From contig OY986968.1 in the NCBI GenBank assembly GCA_963920575.1, positions 26,542,129 to 26,606,128 on the forward strand: a DNA stretch of 64,000 bases, read 5' to 3'. Positions 1-15,432 of the stretch are shown here, in pieces. This stretch comes from Narthecium ossifragum (lineage: Eukaryota; Streptophyta; Magnoliopsida; Dioscoreales; Nartheciaceae). A model generated the notes under the pieces. The model did not search any database. It had not been told where the DNA came from and worked only from the letters and a program-made list of their open reading frames with translations. Both the position numbers and the translations under genes were made by a program. Every line of letters starts with the position of its first letter. The stretch's first letter is position 1.

Positions 1-1230
1 GCAAGAATTTAATGGTAAAGTTGTAGATATATATAGACTTATATATCAGTATCATCATCATCATCATCAACCCATCTTACTAGATATTGCATAAGGGCAA
101 ACATATGCCACGTTAAAGTCACCGTTACTCCAAAAAAATTTGCCGACGAAAAAGGATGAATAATTATATCTTAACATGCAGCACTAGAAGACATCATGGC
201 TCTCGCATGTTGCTAAGTAGACTAAAATTAGTGATTACTGTACAAAAGTGATGCAATCCTAGCACTTTTTGCAGCATGTGGAGAAATGCTCTCAATTTTG
301 AGAGGCTTAAAACCATACTCATGCAATGGTTTCTAAGCGTCTCAATTTACAATGAATTCCCATTTAAAACCATGTCGGCCGCTTCAATCCAGCATCTGCA
401 ATTCAAAGTTGGTAGTGATGATTTAGATCCAAGACCTCACGTAAGATGTTACAAGAGCTTTTATCCACTGCACCACCACTTGGTGGTTGATTTCATCTCA
501 GTACCTGTCCTACAGGAACACTTAGGTAATGCCACTTTAGCCACTCTAGTGGTCACAAAAGCTCCATATAATTGGAACCAAGTGGTCATCATATATAGTT
601 GGCTGGCTATTCGAATTGTGTTGCTGATCTAGTGGACTAGAGAGATGGAGACAAAGCAAGCTCTTGACTCATGTGACCCATAAGCAGTAAGTAGTAAAGT
701 TCAAATAGGACTCTTCTTGAAATACAAGAACAAGAAAAGATCCCACATCAGATTCTCTGCAGTCAGATTGAACAGCACCCAGTGAGGTCATTCTAAATTT
801 GGGAAGCATGCATGAACTATCCAAGATGAGCATTTGAACCTGTCCTCGGGCTCAACTAATAATAATAATAATAATAATAATAAACTCTATTGGGTTTACT
901 TATATTAAGTTACCAACGAAGATGAGAGGGAGAGAGAGAGACATCATCTCTCTTGTTTGTCAAAAGGTAGAGATATATCTGTCAGAGCCTCATATAGGGT
1001 CGTGGGTGGATCTTATTTGTGGGTAGAATTGGCCATGCATTAGGTGCCTGTCCTTTGTTAGGTTGAAGATATCATATGGCATGGCCATTGGCCTACAAGC
1101 AGCAACACTGCAATTAAACTATAGCTCCTGCCACATTACCCTATTGAGACTATACAAACACTGTGGAAACACAGATGTCTTTCTCACCAGTTTTAGTACA
1201 TTGCATACCCCCAAGCTTTTGATAGAGGGG
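1..1230. other. Intergenic, no gene recognised
   Basis: No coding potential that I recognise. The only structures I see are short microsatellites, an ATC run near 50-70 and an AAT run near 858-883, and a GA run near 930-942. The 118-codon open frame at 276-632 has no recognisable motif and is treated as chance. Confidence 0.5.
858..883. repeat. (AAT)n microsatellite
   Basis: About eight perfect AAT/ATA units in a row, directly visible. A shorter ATC run lies near 50-70. No functional claim. Confidence 0.9.
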
Positions 1231-1232
1231 AG

Positions 1233-4200
1233 TTCTTTTTAGATTAGTTGAGCCAAAGGCTGAGTGTACAAGGGAAAAAAAAAGAAGAAACAACAACAAG
1301 GCCTCCGATTAGGGGGATTGACATATTCCCGTAGACCGAGTTCGTCAAAACATCGGCCTCGAAATTGAACTCCCGAGATATATGAACAAAAAGTACCTCG
1401 CAAAAATCAGAAGCTAATCGCTAAAAAGACAACACCGAATAGTGAATCTGGCAATCCAATGGCAGATGGACGCCGTTGAAATCTCTTCGTTGGCGGAGAA
1501 GGACCAAACATGTTTATCTAACAGGCCTCCATGGATCTGGATTGCCTGGATCGCATCAATCAAATCTGGGTGAAAGAAGGATCGCAACATCTCCTCCCGC
1601 CATCTTCCACATTGGTCTATAAGGTCGGCAACGCGGAGGTCCGTCGGAGTAAGGTACGAGAACATAGCAGGTGATCGACAGAGAGGAAGATCAAGTACCC
1701 ATTGGTCGCACAAGGCATTGATTTTTCCTTGGCGCACTAGAATCCACTGAAGACCCTCCTGGAGCTTTGTCGATGCCAAACAGGTACGCCCCCAGTGTCC
1801 ATAGCATCTCGAAGGGATGTTACTAGTAGGAAGAATGCCCTCCCATTTGTACTTGGATATGGTAATCCTAGCCCAAAGAGAATCCGGTGATAGGTAAAGG
1901 CTTGCCGCACGTCTGATGCGTAGGGAATGCTGCCAGATGTCGAAGTTGCACAACCCAAGTCCTCCTTCCTCTAGAGGCGAGCACACAGTCTCCCAAGAAA
2001 CGCGCCCCGCCTTCTTGCCATTCCACAAGAAGGTTCTACAAATGAATTCTATATCTGCGAGGATGAACTTGGGAATGTGGGTGGCCATAAGCAGATGTGT
2101 TGGAGTGGCCTGAAGAATTGATTTAATTAGGGTGACGCGGCCTGCTCTGCTAGCTTCAAAGAGGACCAATCACTTAACTATTTCTGGAAGGTCTCAATTA
2201 GTTCATTGAAAGCCTCCTTCTTGAGTTGCCCTCCATCAACTGGGACACCCAAGTACTTCAAAAAGCCTTGAACCTCAATAGCTTTCAAGATGTGACTGAT
2301 GCACAATTGTCGCTCCGAGTCGACGCAAGGGGGAAAACCTCATGTGCAACTTAGTTTGATTGATTTGGAGCCCGAACAGCAGGAAGAACTCCTCCAAGAC
2401 TGACATGATTTTATATGCTTCCTCTGGTGAGGCCTTGGTCACCAACAAACAGTCATCAGTGAAGAGGAGGTGTGAGTAGACTTCTCGATCCCCATAGAAC
2501 TTAACCCCCTTGAGCTTCATCTTGAGTAGGCGTGATAGCACTTCCTGCACCAGAAGAAAGAGGAAGGACGAAATAGGATCTCCATGACGGAGACCCCTTC
2601 TACCATTGACGATGATGGAAAACTACGTGGAGGATAGGCAGGTGAGAACCCAGTTGCGCCAAATCTCCGGGAAGTTCATCCTATCCATGACTCGAATGAG
2701 AAAGGACCACCGCACACTGTCGTAGGCAAATTGGATGTCGATCTTGACCGCCATCAACACTCTGGTTCTTGGTGCTCGATGTAGGGAGTGCAAGAGTTCT
2801 TGAGCGGCAGAGACATTGTCAAAGATGGAGCGCCCGTGGACAAATGCCAATTGCTCCGGCCCAATCAGATCGCTTATCACACTGTGCAGGCTGTTAGCAA
2901 GAACAAAAGATATGATTTTGTAACTTACATTGCATAAACTGATCGGTCGATAATCCTTGATGCGTCGAGGATTAGCCACTTTTGGAATGAGCGAGACGAA
3001 TGTCTCGTTCCAATGCGGAGGGAGCCTTGATGATCTGAAAAAGCTCTGAATAAGATGCAGGTAATCCATACAAATGATACCCCATAACTTGAGGAAGAAT
3101 TCGATTGGGAGGCCATCGGGACCGGGGCATTTGTCAGAACCCATTTTCTTCATCGCAGCGACAATTTCTTCCTCCAAAACATCAGCTACTAGCTCGGCAT
3201 GACATGCATCATTCAAGGAAGGGAGAGCAGGAAGAGGGAGATTGTCCTGATCATCTACACCGGCAAGCGCTGTCCATAGTTGTTGGAAGTGTTTGACCAT
3301 CGTTGTAGTCACATCGTCTTGAGATAAAAGGATCTGACCTCCCTTGCCGACAATCTCTTTCATCTGTGAACGGTGTTGACGGTGCTTGGCCATGTTGTGG
3401 AAGAAAGAAGTGTTACAATCACCAGACTTCACCCAAGAGCGTCGAAATCTCCTATTGACAAAATTCTCTTGTCGAAGAAGTGAAGTCGTATGCCGGTTCT
3501 CAATGCATCGAAGCTCAATTTCTTCTTTTTCAGTTAGGGACCCAAGCTCCTCCTTTTCATAGAGAATTGAAAGGAGGCTCTCTGTCGCCGCACTTGATCG
3601 GAAGAGATCAGCCTCGTCCTTGCGATTCCAGGTCGTGGGAGTTTTCTTGAGTTTGATGACCTTTGAAGCAATCTGGAATTGTCTTGTTCCCTGTGCGGCA
3701 TGCTCCATACTCTCTTGACCAAAGCTGATAACTCTTTGTCACGTAGTCATAAATTTTCAAGGCGAAAAGCTGACGGACCAGGGGGACGCGGATCAGCCTC
3801 CAGGGTAAGCAGCAGTGGGTTATGATCAAAAGAGTATCTGGGAAGATGGCGGATTGAAGCACTTGGGAAGGATCTGCGCCATGCATCGTTGCCTAGACCC
3901 CTGTCCAGCCTCTCAAGGATCTTAGCTCTACCAGGTCTCTTGTTAGACCAAGTAAAACTAGGACGAATAAAGCCCAGATCAACAAGCTCATAAGAGGAAA
4001 TGAAGATAAGGAAGTCCCGGATGCCTCGATCGAGAAGGAAGGGTCTACCGCCTCGTTTCTCTTACAGGGAGGCGATGACGTTGAAGTCCCCAATAATGAG
4101 ATGCGGCCCCTCCGCCCAGCATGTTCTGGTCAGCTCCTGCCACAACAATCTACGAGCATGGCTGTCGCACGCTGCCTAAACAGACGAGATCCGTACATGG

Positions 4201-4320
4201 TCGCCAGTCGAATTGGTCCAAACACCATGGATGGCTTGTCTCGACACATTAGCAAAAGAGATCAACCCCAGTTCCAACTTTCAGGCCGATAGAATTCCAC
4301 CGCGACGTCCTTGGCGGGGG
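1233..4320 (-). mobile_element. LINE A: decayed L1-type non-LTR retrotransposon
   Basis: A degenerate L1-clade ORF2 reads on the minus strand. From high to low coordinates it shows an endonuclease (EEP) remnant with GDFNV near 4075-4115 and a DHNP motif near 3815, the pre-RT GDCNTSFFH motif near 3400, RT motif CPGPDGLP near 3115, and a palm motif reading FTDD near 2465 instead of YADD or FADD. The thumb/connection region follows at 1414-2169. The RNase H domain is almost gone: only its C-terminal HISREFNFEADVL-like stretch survives near 1320-1390. Several in-frame stops (for example near 2622 and 2274) and frameshifts kill it. The 5' end is truncated near 4320. The 3' end is placed near 1233 because its last bases match the ends of LINE B and LINE D before their poly(A). 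Inactive. Confidence 0.85.
2275..3708 (-). pseudogene. Reverse transcriptase core of LINE A (broken)
   Basis: Two in-frame blocks, 2623-3708 and 2275-2550, lie in the same reading frame and are separated by a TAG stop just before the conserved VNG...GLRHGDP stretch. The first block holds the CPGPDGLPIEFF fingers motif, the RPISLCNVSYK motif and the FVHGRSIFDNV motif. The second holds the active-site region, where Ala of the [YF]ADD box has become Thr (FTDD). The loss of Ala and the stop indicate a dead enzyme. The C-terminal block at 1414-2169 continues in the same frame after further stops. Confidence 0.8.
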
Positions 4321-6280
4321 ACTGTCCCAATCAGGTCCAACCCAACACGTCCCTTTTCAGATGCCAAACAGTAATAAGTGGAGTTGGACCCGTACATGAA
4401 CTCACTTTTTATCAGCTAAGGGGAGACATGTACTTGGGTTTTATAGATCCAGTTTTTATTAGTGGCCTGCATGGGGTGGTCACACCCATGATGCCCCCTT
4501 TAAAGGTTTTGTTTATGGTCCCCAATACTTCAAACCTGACCTAAAAGCATTCACCTTATATCTCAGATTAGCTCAGGTATGTGTGTGTATTTCCTCTGAT
4601 GCTTATATTGTGTAGAATTAATCATGATTAAACATGGCTGATGGTCCTGAAAGGATATTATAGACATATACTGGACCACATATATGGTTGCAGAAATAAA
4701 GGTCTGGAGATCTTCTTATATATGTAGGGTATGCACTAGATTTTGGATTTCTAGTGTATATCCTTTTAAGGGCACTGCCGTGGAGAATGGCCTTTGAGAT
4801 ATGGAAAACACATTGCCGAAGAATGCAACCCACATCAATGCCGAATATATACAACTGATTTGACCGTATCACTTGATAGATACTGGCTGTATGGGCACCG
4901 GCACATAACATTACATGAGACGGGCGATGCAGCACCTCCTGATACAAACCAACCAGCAAACAGTTTTAAGAGGGAAGAATGAGGCATTAGTTACTGCTCA
5001 TAGATAATGAAAGGAGCAAAGTTGGGCATGAATTAGCTAGGAATGCTTTTTGAGGAATTGATGTTTCATCTTTCAAAGGATTTCTCATCAATCATATCGC
5101 TTCTTTATAAGCAAAGATGTTCCATATCCAGGTGAATTATTTGGAAGCGGCCAACCGACATAGATGCTATCTTTAGATCATATGTCACCAGAAATAAAAG
5201 ATGAACTTAAACCAATAATTTATGAACAGTAGTTGTGTACTTCGTGGGATGAGATGGAGAAGACCATCAGGGAAAAAAAACAGAAGAGAAAAAGGGGGGC
5301 AAAACAGCTCCTTTTACAACCCTCCTGTGAAGAGGATTTAAACAGGGGAATTTCTAGTTATTATCCTTAAAAGTCAAGTAAAAAATTAAGAGTTTAATTT
5401 TACTTCTCAAATATAAATAAGATATATGTCAAAGGCAAACAGAATCCTTATTGCAGAGTTTAAAATCAAGAGTAAAAGGATGCTTCCATAAAAATGCTTG
5501 ATTGAAATTTGCCCAACAACGAGTGAAAGAAAGATTAAGATAGATGTGACATTGAAGGATTGGGGACAACCACCACCGTCTTATCAATAAGCGGACGGCA
5601 AGAACTAAACCAAATAATAGAGCTAAAGAAGAAATTGGGAGAAAGTACTAGATGCTCCTCCAATCGCTAGATGCGGCTCAAATCAGTGGACAATGAAAGC
5701 ACTAGCAAAATGTTAAAAGAAAAAAGAGAAAAAAAATAGTATATTCAAAGGCACAAAGAAAAATGATAGCAAATACATCAAGACCTCTTTTATTTCGTAA
5801 TTCGAGTTTTTTATCCCCCGTTTGGATTGGGATTAGGGTTAAGAGAGTTAAGGGAAATATAGTGTTACAAAAAATAGGGGTGAAAAAAATAAAGAGAAAT
5901 GTAATAGGTGAAATAGTAATAACCTCGTAATCATTATTTTAATATTTAATAAAAAAAATAGAGATAAAGTGATGATAACCCCTTTGACCCCCGGGTTAAA
6001 AAATAGGCTTGTGATTTTGGATAAACGGGATTAAATCCGTCAATCGACATGGTTGGACCAAGTTTGGTCAAGTTAAGACAGGCCCAGCCCAACTTATCAA
6101 ACCCAATACCGCACGAAACATCTGCCCGTTTTATATACAATCTGAGGTAGAAACCAAGTCAAGATTTTCTCTTTTTTTTTTCTTTCTGAATCGTGTCATG
6201 TTCAAAAAATCAAAGTACTGCAAAGTTTTCAAATAAGTAGACAACAGAAAGCTTCAGCTAAAATATATAGTTCATATTGC
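4321..6280. other. Intergenic, AT-rich, one possible MITE
   Basis: No gene recognised. The open frames here (4311-4544, 4618-4959 and others) lack motifs and are overlapping and short. The only structured element I can support is the MITE-like piece at 5816-5990. Confidence 0.4.
5816..5990. mobile_element. Probable small MITE (GGGTTAAGGGG ends)
   Basis: Starts CCCCGTTTGGATTGGG and has GGGTTAA-type sequence near one end and its complement (AACCCCTT) near the other, with an AT-rich middle. The element at 56643-56850 has the same ends and a similar centre in opposite orientation. It carries no coding sequence. The right boundary is uncertain because the terminal bases appear lost. Confidence 0.45.
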
Positions 6281-6635
6281 AAATTGTCTCCCAACATCGG
6301 TCAGCAGAGAACCCCCTCAATCTTTGTTTTCAGCCTGTCATCAATATCACACAAATCAAACCCATTACATAGTATACTGCATTTGAGTACTGACTTAGGG
6401 CAATGGGATGATTGTGTTGAGGTCATTCAGCACACAGACTTCACTCCGGTCATGGAAAATAGACGTTTAAGGTCAACTGGGAACCAAAATAGCTTCATGA
6501 TACATGCACTCTCGTCGACTGAACACAGTGCCTTCCATTTGATAGCTGAGCGTTCTAGCCTCTTGCAGTTACTGAGAAGCAACATTCGAACATTACAGCA
6601 GAGAGAAACACTATTGCATCTTCCGGTTTGAATTA

Positions 6636-11460
<4,825 letters not shown>

Positions 11461-11650
11461 TGGACGGTGGCTCTGCTCCTCCCTCAGCTATATCTATGCA
11501 ATCTTTGCCAGTGGGAACAGCGCGGGAAATGGCGTGTTGGATTTGATGAAGGAGACGAGACGGAACACGGGGATTTCGATTGTTCTGTTCTTGTTCCCAT
11601 TTGCTATCTACAAACCAAAACCCCATTCGACCATGGCCCAAAGCTGAGTC
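11461..11650 (-). promoter_or_regulatory. 5' leader/proximal promoter of the helicase gene
   Basis: Sequence immediately upstream of the helicase ATG (11460). A diverged copy of this leader plus exon 1/2 occurs at 52588-52890 and 53574-53670, which shows it moved as part of a duplicated block. No core promoter element is certain. Confidence 0.35.
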
Positions 11651-11754
11651 GACTAGGCTGCAGGATTTGGTAATGGGCCTTGGGAGTCTGGCATATAGCC
11701 ATGCTTACTACGGCCTGTTAACCCGGCCCGCTGATTTCACAAGGGACCCCATGT

Positions 11755-11850
11755 TTGAGGACTCTGAACTAATCAATTAATGAGTCCAATTTGGATCCTA
11801 ATAAAGTGAGAATTCTAACTTGAGTCAGATTCCAATATTGGATATCATGA
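11755..11850 (+). promoter_or_regulatory. Distal half of the F-box copy 1 upstream region, cut off by LINE B
   Basis: This stretch (ACTAATCAATTAATGA... CTTGAGTCAGATTCCAATA) aligns by eye with the upstream regions of the intact F-box genes at about 37145-37225 and 57600-57720. The match resumes after LINE B at about 21553. It is therefore the detached upstream part of the F-box copy 1 promoter. Confidence 0.65.
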
Positions 11851-11886
11851 TTTTTTTTTGATGAGCTGAGCCGAGGCTAAAATTAT

Positions 11887-13024
11887 TTACAGTGCTAAGG
11901 GAAGGGCCTCAAGCCCCTCCGTTGCCTGCCATACAATGCTGGCACCGTTAATCCGGCACCATCTGGCCACAGAATCCGCCCTAGCGTTGTCCTTCCTCGG
12001 TACATGCATGATCAAGACAGAATCAAACTCCATATACAGCATCCATACGAGTTTCACAAGGTCTTCTACTTCCCTAGGCCACATACGGTGGCCATTCGCA
12101 CCTCGACGACCTCCTTGGCATCCGACTGAATGAAGCTACGCCGCTCATTCCTCTGCTTTGCCTCTTGCATGGCCACCTGAACTGCCGTCAGCTCTGCCGC
12201 AAAAACTGAGTCAGCATTAATCTCCCAGCCCAGCACCCATCTCAGGTCCCCGCTAAAGTTGGAGGCCACCACTCCAACGGCCGCCTGGTGCCCACCCTCG
12301 ATTGCCCGTGAGGCATCGACTTGTAGAACCACTGCTCCACCCTCACCATGTTGTGCATTACCCATCCCCACTCTGCCTTTGTTAGTTAGGAATTCCTCTG
12401 CCAGACGCTTAGCACGACACGCTACCACCTCTGCTGGTTCCCCTGTCTCCTTGAAGATTCTAGCATTACGATCTTTCCAGGTTAACCAGATCCCATAACT
12501 TATATAGGCTTGGAGCTTCTTAACCCCCAGCTGGCTTGATGATCGTGTGAAGACTGCAACTAAGTTATCAGCATTCCAATCGCATTCACCAACACCCAAC
12601 TCGAGTAGCAGCCTATCTACTACTTGGCGGATGTAGGCGCATTCAAACAGGGCATGTTGCACTGTCTCATGCAACCCGCATCGAGGGCAATTCCTTTCCG
12701 ACGAGAGATGGTGATGCCATAGCGCCTCTCGCACGGGGATCTTGCCCTTCATAGCTCGCCACAAAAATTGTTGTATCCTAGGTCCGGCCGGCAGTCTCCA
12801 CAGGCAAGACCAGTTCATCCCGTCCTCCTCCATGTTGGTATAACAACACCTCTGCAGAAGGAGTTGATAGGCCGATGACGATGTGACAGTGCCACTACGA
12901 TTGAACTCCCATCTATGGGTATCCCTGGCAAGCTGTGAGCAGCTGGGTAGGTTGGCAATGGTGCTGGCCAACTCCGAGTGGAAAAGCTCCGACAATCTCT
13001 CCCCATCCCAGCCATCGTGAGATT
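11887..13024 (-). pseudogene. LINE B ORF2 C-terminus: RVT zinc finger and RNase H
   Basis: 3' part of ORF2. The zf-RVT region reads CPRCG...VQHALFEC (Cys/His pattern) near 12650-12710. The RNase H-like domain starts with QVDASRA near 12310-12330 (first Asp), has an FAAELTAV Glu near 12190 and a QSDAKE Asp near 12120. A one-base frameshift near 12085-12095 moves the last segment, with HVPRKDNARAD, into the next frame (11887-12084). This is the continuation of the RT frame at 18183-19374, cut off by the LTR insertion. Confidence 0.82.
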
Positions 13025-15427
13025 TGTGAGGACCTGTCCCTCTACCCCTGTGGCTCGCTGTAGACCTCAAGGGCAATTTGGTAAATTGCACCTTGTTGGT
13101 TTATTTCACACCCGCGTGTGTACACATTGGCCTTATATGTGTTCGTGTTTGTTTAGAATGGCTAGGTGAACCCGAGATCGGAAGATCTGAGCTTGGGCTT
13201 GTGTTTTAGCCCAAGTTTGCCTTTCTGAGTAAAGGAGATCGATCTGGATGACTAGGGAGATCGATCTGGATTGCAAAGGAGATCGATCTGGATTTCAAGG
13301 AGATCGATCTCGATTGCAAAGGAGATCGATCTCACATGCCTTGGAGATCGATCATGCTCGAGTCGGTGCTTTCTTTCTCTTTCGCGAGGACGGCCGTCGG
13401 CCGTTGCTCTCCCCTGTCAGAGAGGGAAGACTTCCCCTCCCCTCTCCCAGCTTTTCCCCGTTTTCTCCGGCTTTCCCCAGGCTTTTCCTTCCTTTTCTTC
13501 CCCTCCTCTTCCTCCTTCTCTTCTCTTCTTCTTCCTTCCTTCTCTCTTTCCCGCGGTGCTCTGTTTCTTCCCTTCTCCGCCGGCGAACTTCATCTCCTCC
13601 GTTCTCCCTCCTCCGGCCATCTTTTTCGACGTTCTAAGGCTCGTTGGATTCGTGACAACGAGAGGAAGATCCCTGAAGTGGTTTGGAGGCTTGTTGGTGA
13701 TCAAATCACGGGGAATCAGCCGAGGAAAGCGCAGCTAGGTAGGGTTATACCTACTGATGTTCTTTTCAGGTGTTCTTGAGATCTAGCCGTTGGATCTTGT
13801 TGATCCTTGCTTTGTTGGATTCCTCATACCTGTTAAAATTACTGACTTAAGTTTCATGTTAATCAGTTGAGATTTGAGTATGTTTATTGCATGATTAGTC
13901 TCGGACTTCTGGTTTTCTGCTGTTCTTGAGAAACAGCCGGCTTGCGGCGAGTGTTCCGGCCGGCGTGTACATGGTCTTGACTTTTTATAAACATAAGACT
14001 TGTAGATATATTCGTTAGCTTTCTAGTCCATCTTGTTTCATAATTTTCCGATTTTTGTACGATTTCTTATGAATTGTTTGCTGAAGGGCTGCATTGCAGC
14101 AATTAATGGGCAAGTTAGTTTGATTAACGATTTTGATTAGCGGTTTCCCGTTAATCCAACCGTTGGATGATTATGATTTTTGGATATGATGATCCTGGTT
14201 TATATACCTACTGGTAGTTAAGTTGGATCTTGAATCCGACATCGTTTGAACGTCGGATCGACGGGATCAATTAGCCCCTAAGTAGAGGCTTTGAGGGTTT
14301 TTGTTTATAATATTATATTTCGGAATATAATATTATATTGTTACTGTTCATCATCGGTTTTCGGGGTTGCTTCCCGTTGCAGGAGTCCACGGTTGACGGT
14401 CGCGGTACCGTCGTAATGCCGGGACCCGCTGCGGATCGGCTGGCAGCGGTTGGTAGTACCGCTGCAGCGATCCAGTGGACTTTTATGATGCTTGTCATAC
14501 TGTTGCATGCCTTTCTTATTATTTGTGTATGTCATAGCATGCATTGTTGTTGTGTGCATTAGTTGCATTGGTTAGGGCGTGGGTGATCTCTGGGTCACCG
14601 TCCCGAGGCTGGAAGCTCGGACTTAGCCCTAGGACCGGGGTTGGGTTGTTTGGACCCGGTTTGAATGGTGGTGTCCAGTCAATTCGATGATAGGCTTAGA
14701 TGACTGGTACACTGTTGCTTGATGATTGTAGAGGTCGTGTCGGTCTCGAGTCGGATCTGAGGTGTAGCCGGTGTCCGGCTTTTCTTAAAACTCTTGAGTA
14801 GAGGTTTTGCCTACTCAGTGGTGTCTCTTCCCACCAAACAGTGTTCAGTTTCCTGCTACTGGGTGTGACCCGACATGTGACCAGCCCGGCTGGAAGATCA
14901 TGATCGGGGCCTCAGGGACACGCGGTGGGGTTATGGGACCTCTGTATACACCCAGGTCCTACTTGAGGGCGACACTGTTGCGTTTCCCTCTTCCTTCTGT
15001 GTGTCGTAGTGTAGATCCCTACTGAGCTTAGTGCTCACACCTACCCGGGCTGCGTTTTGCAGGTGCAGGCGTCAGTTCTTCCTCTGTGACCCCTACTGGG
15101 CAGTTGGACGGCGGTGCGGCGGCGCCTGGTGGCTTTTGAGAGGTGGCGATATTTACTGCTTTTACCCTTATTTTAGTTAGTCTCCTACGGGAGTGATGTG
15201 TATTTTGAATCTTCCCCTCTCCGAGGATTTGTATATATTAACACTTGAGGTTTTAATCTGAGGTTCGAGGTTTTACTAATTATTATCTTTTAATTGAGGG
15301 TGCTTTTGGTGAATTGCTAGGGAAACCAATAGGTTAGAGGGAACCCTCGTCGTTCTTTTTCCGCGTTGGTTAGGTTCCGGTTCGCGTCGCCCGGCCCGGT
15401 TGGGCTTTCGCGGGTCGGGGCGCGACA
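13025..15427 (+). mobile_element. LTR 1 (solo LTR, 2403 bp)
   Basis: Begins TGTGAGGACCTG and ends GGGGCGCGACA, so it has TG...CA ends like LTR 2 and LTR 3. It shares blocks with them: CACACCCGCGT near the 5' end, a GAACCC.GATCGGAAGATC block, a pyrimidine-rich tract (13430-13560), and a 3' block with CCCTACTGAGC...TGCTCAC...ACCTGGGCTGC-like sequence. No internal domain, primer-binding site or second LTR of its own follows; LTR 2 abuts after 5 bp. The left flank (AGATT) and right flank (GTAGG) do not match, so its own target duplication is missing. Overlapping open frames inside are not genes. Confidence 0.75.
13227..13355. repeat. GGAGATCGATCT short tandem array in LTR 1
   Basis: Six spaced copies of GAGATCGAT(CT), each containing the palindrome AGATCGATCT, at 18-23 bp intervals. 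This region gives open frames in all three forward frames, which is a by-product of the repeat. LTR 2 and LTR 3 do not show this array at the same place. Confidence 0.8.
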
Positions 15428-15432
15428 GTAGG

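Noticed and set aside
276..632. 118-codon open frame
   Set aside because: No motif, no splice or promoter context, and unremarkable composition.
13248..13779. Three overlapping plus-strand open frames and one minus-strand frame
   Set aside because: They fall in the repeat array and pyrimidine-rich tract of LTR 1; composition alone keeps all frames open and no domain is visible.
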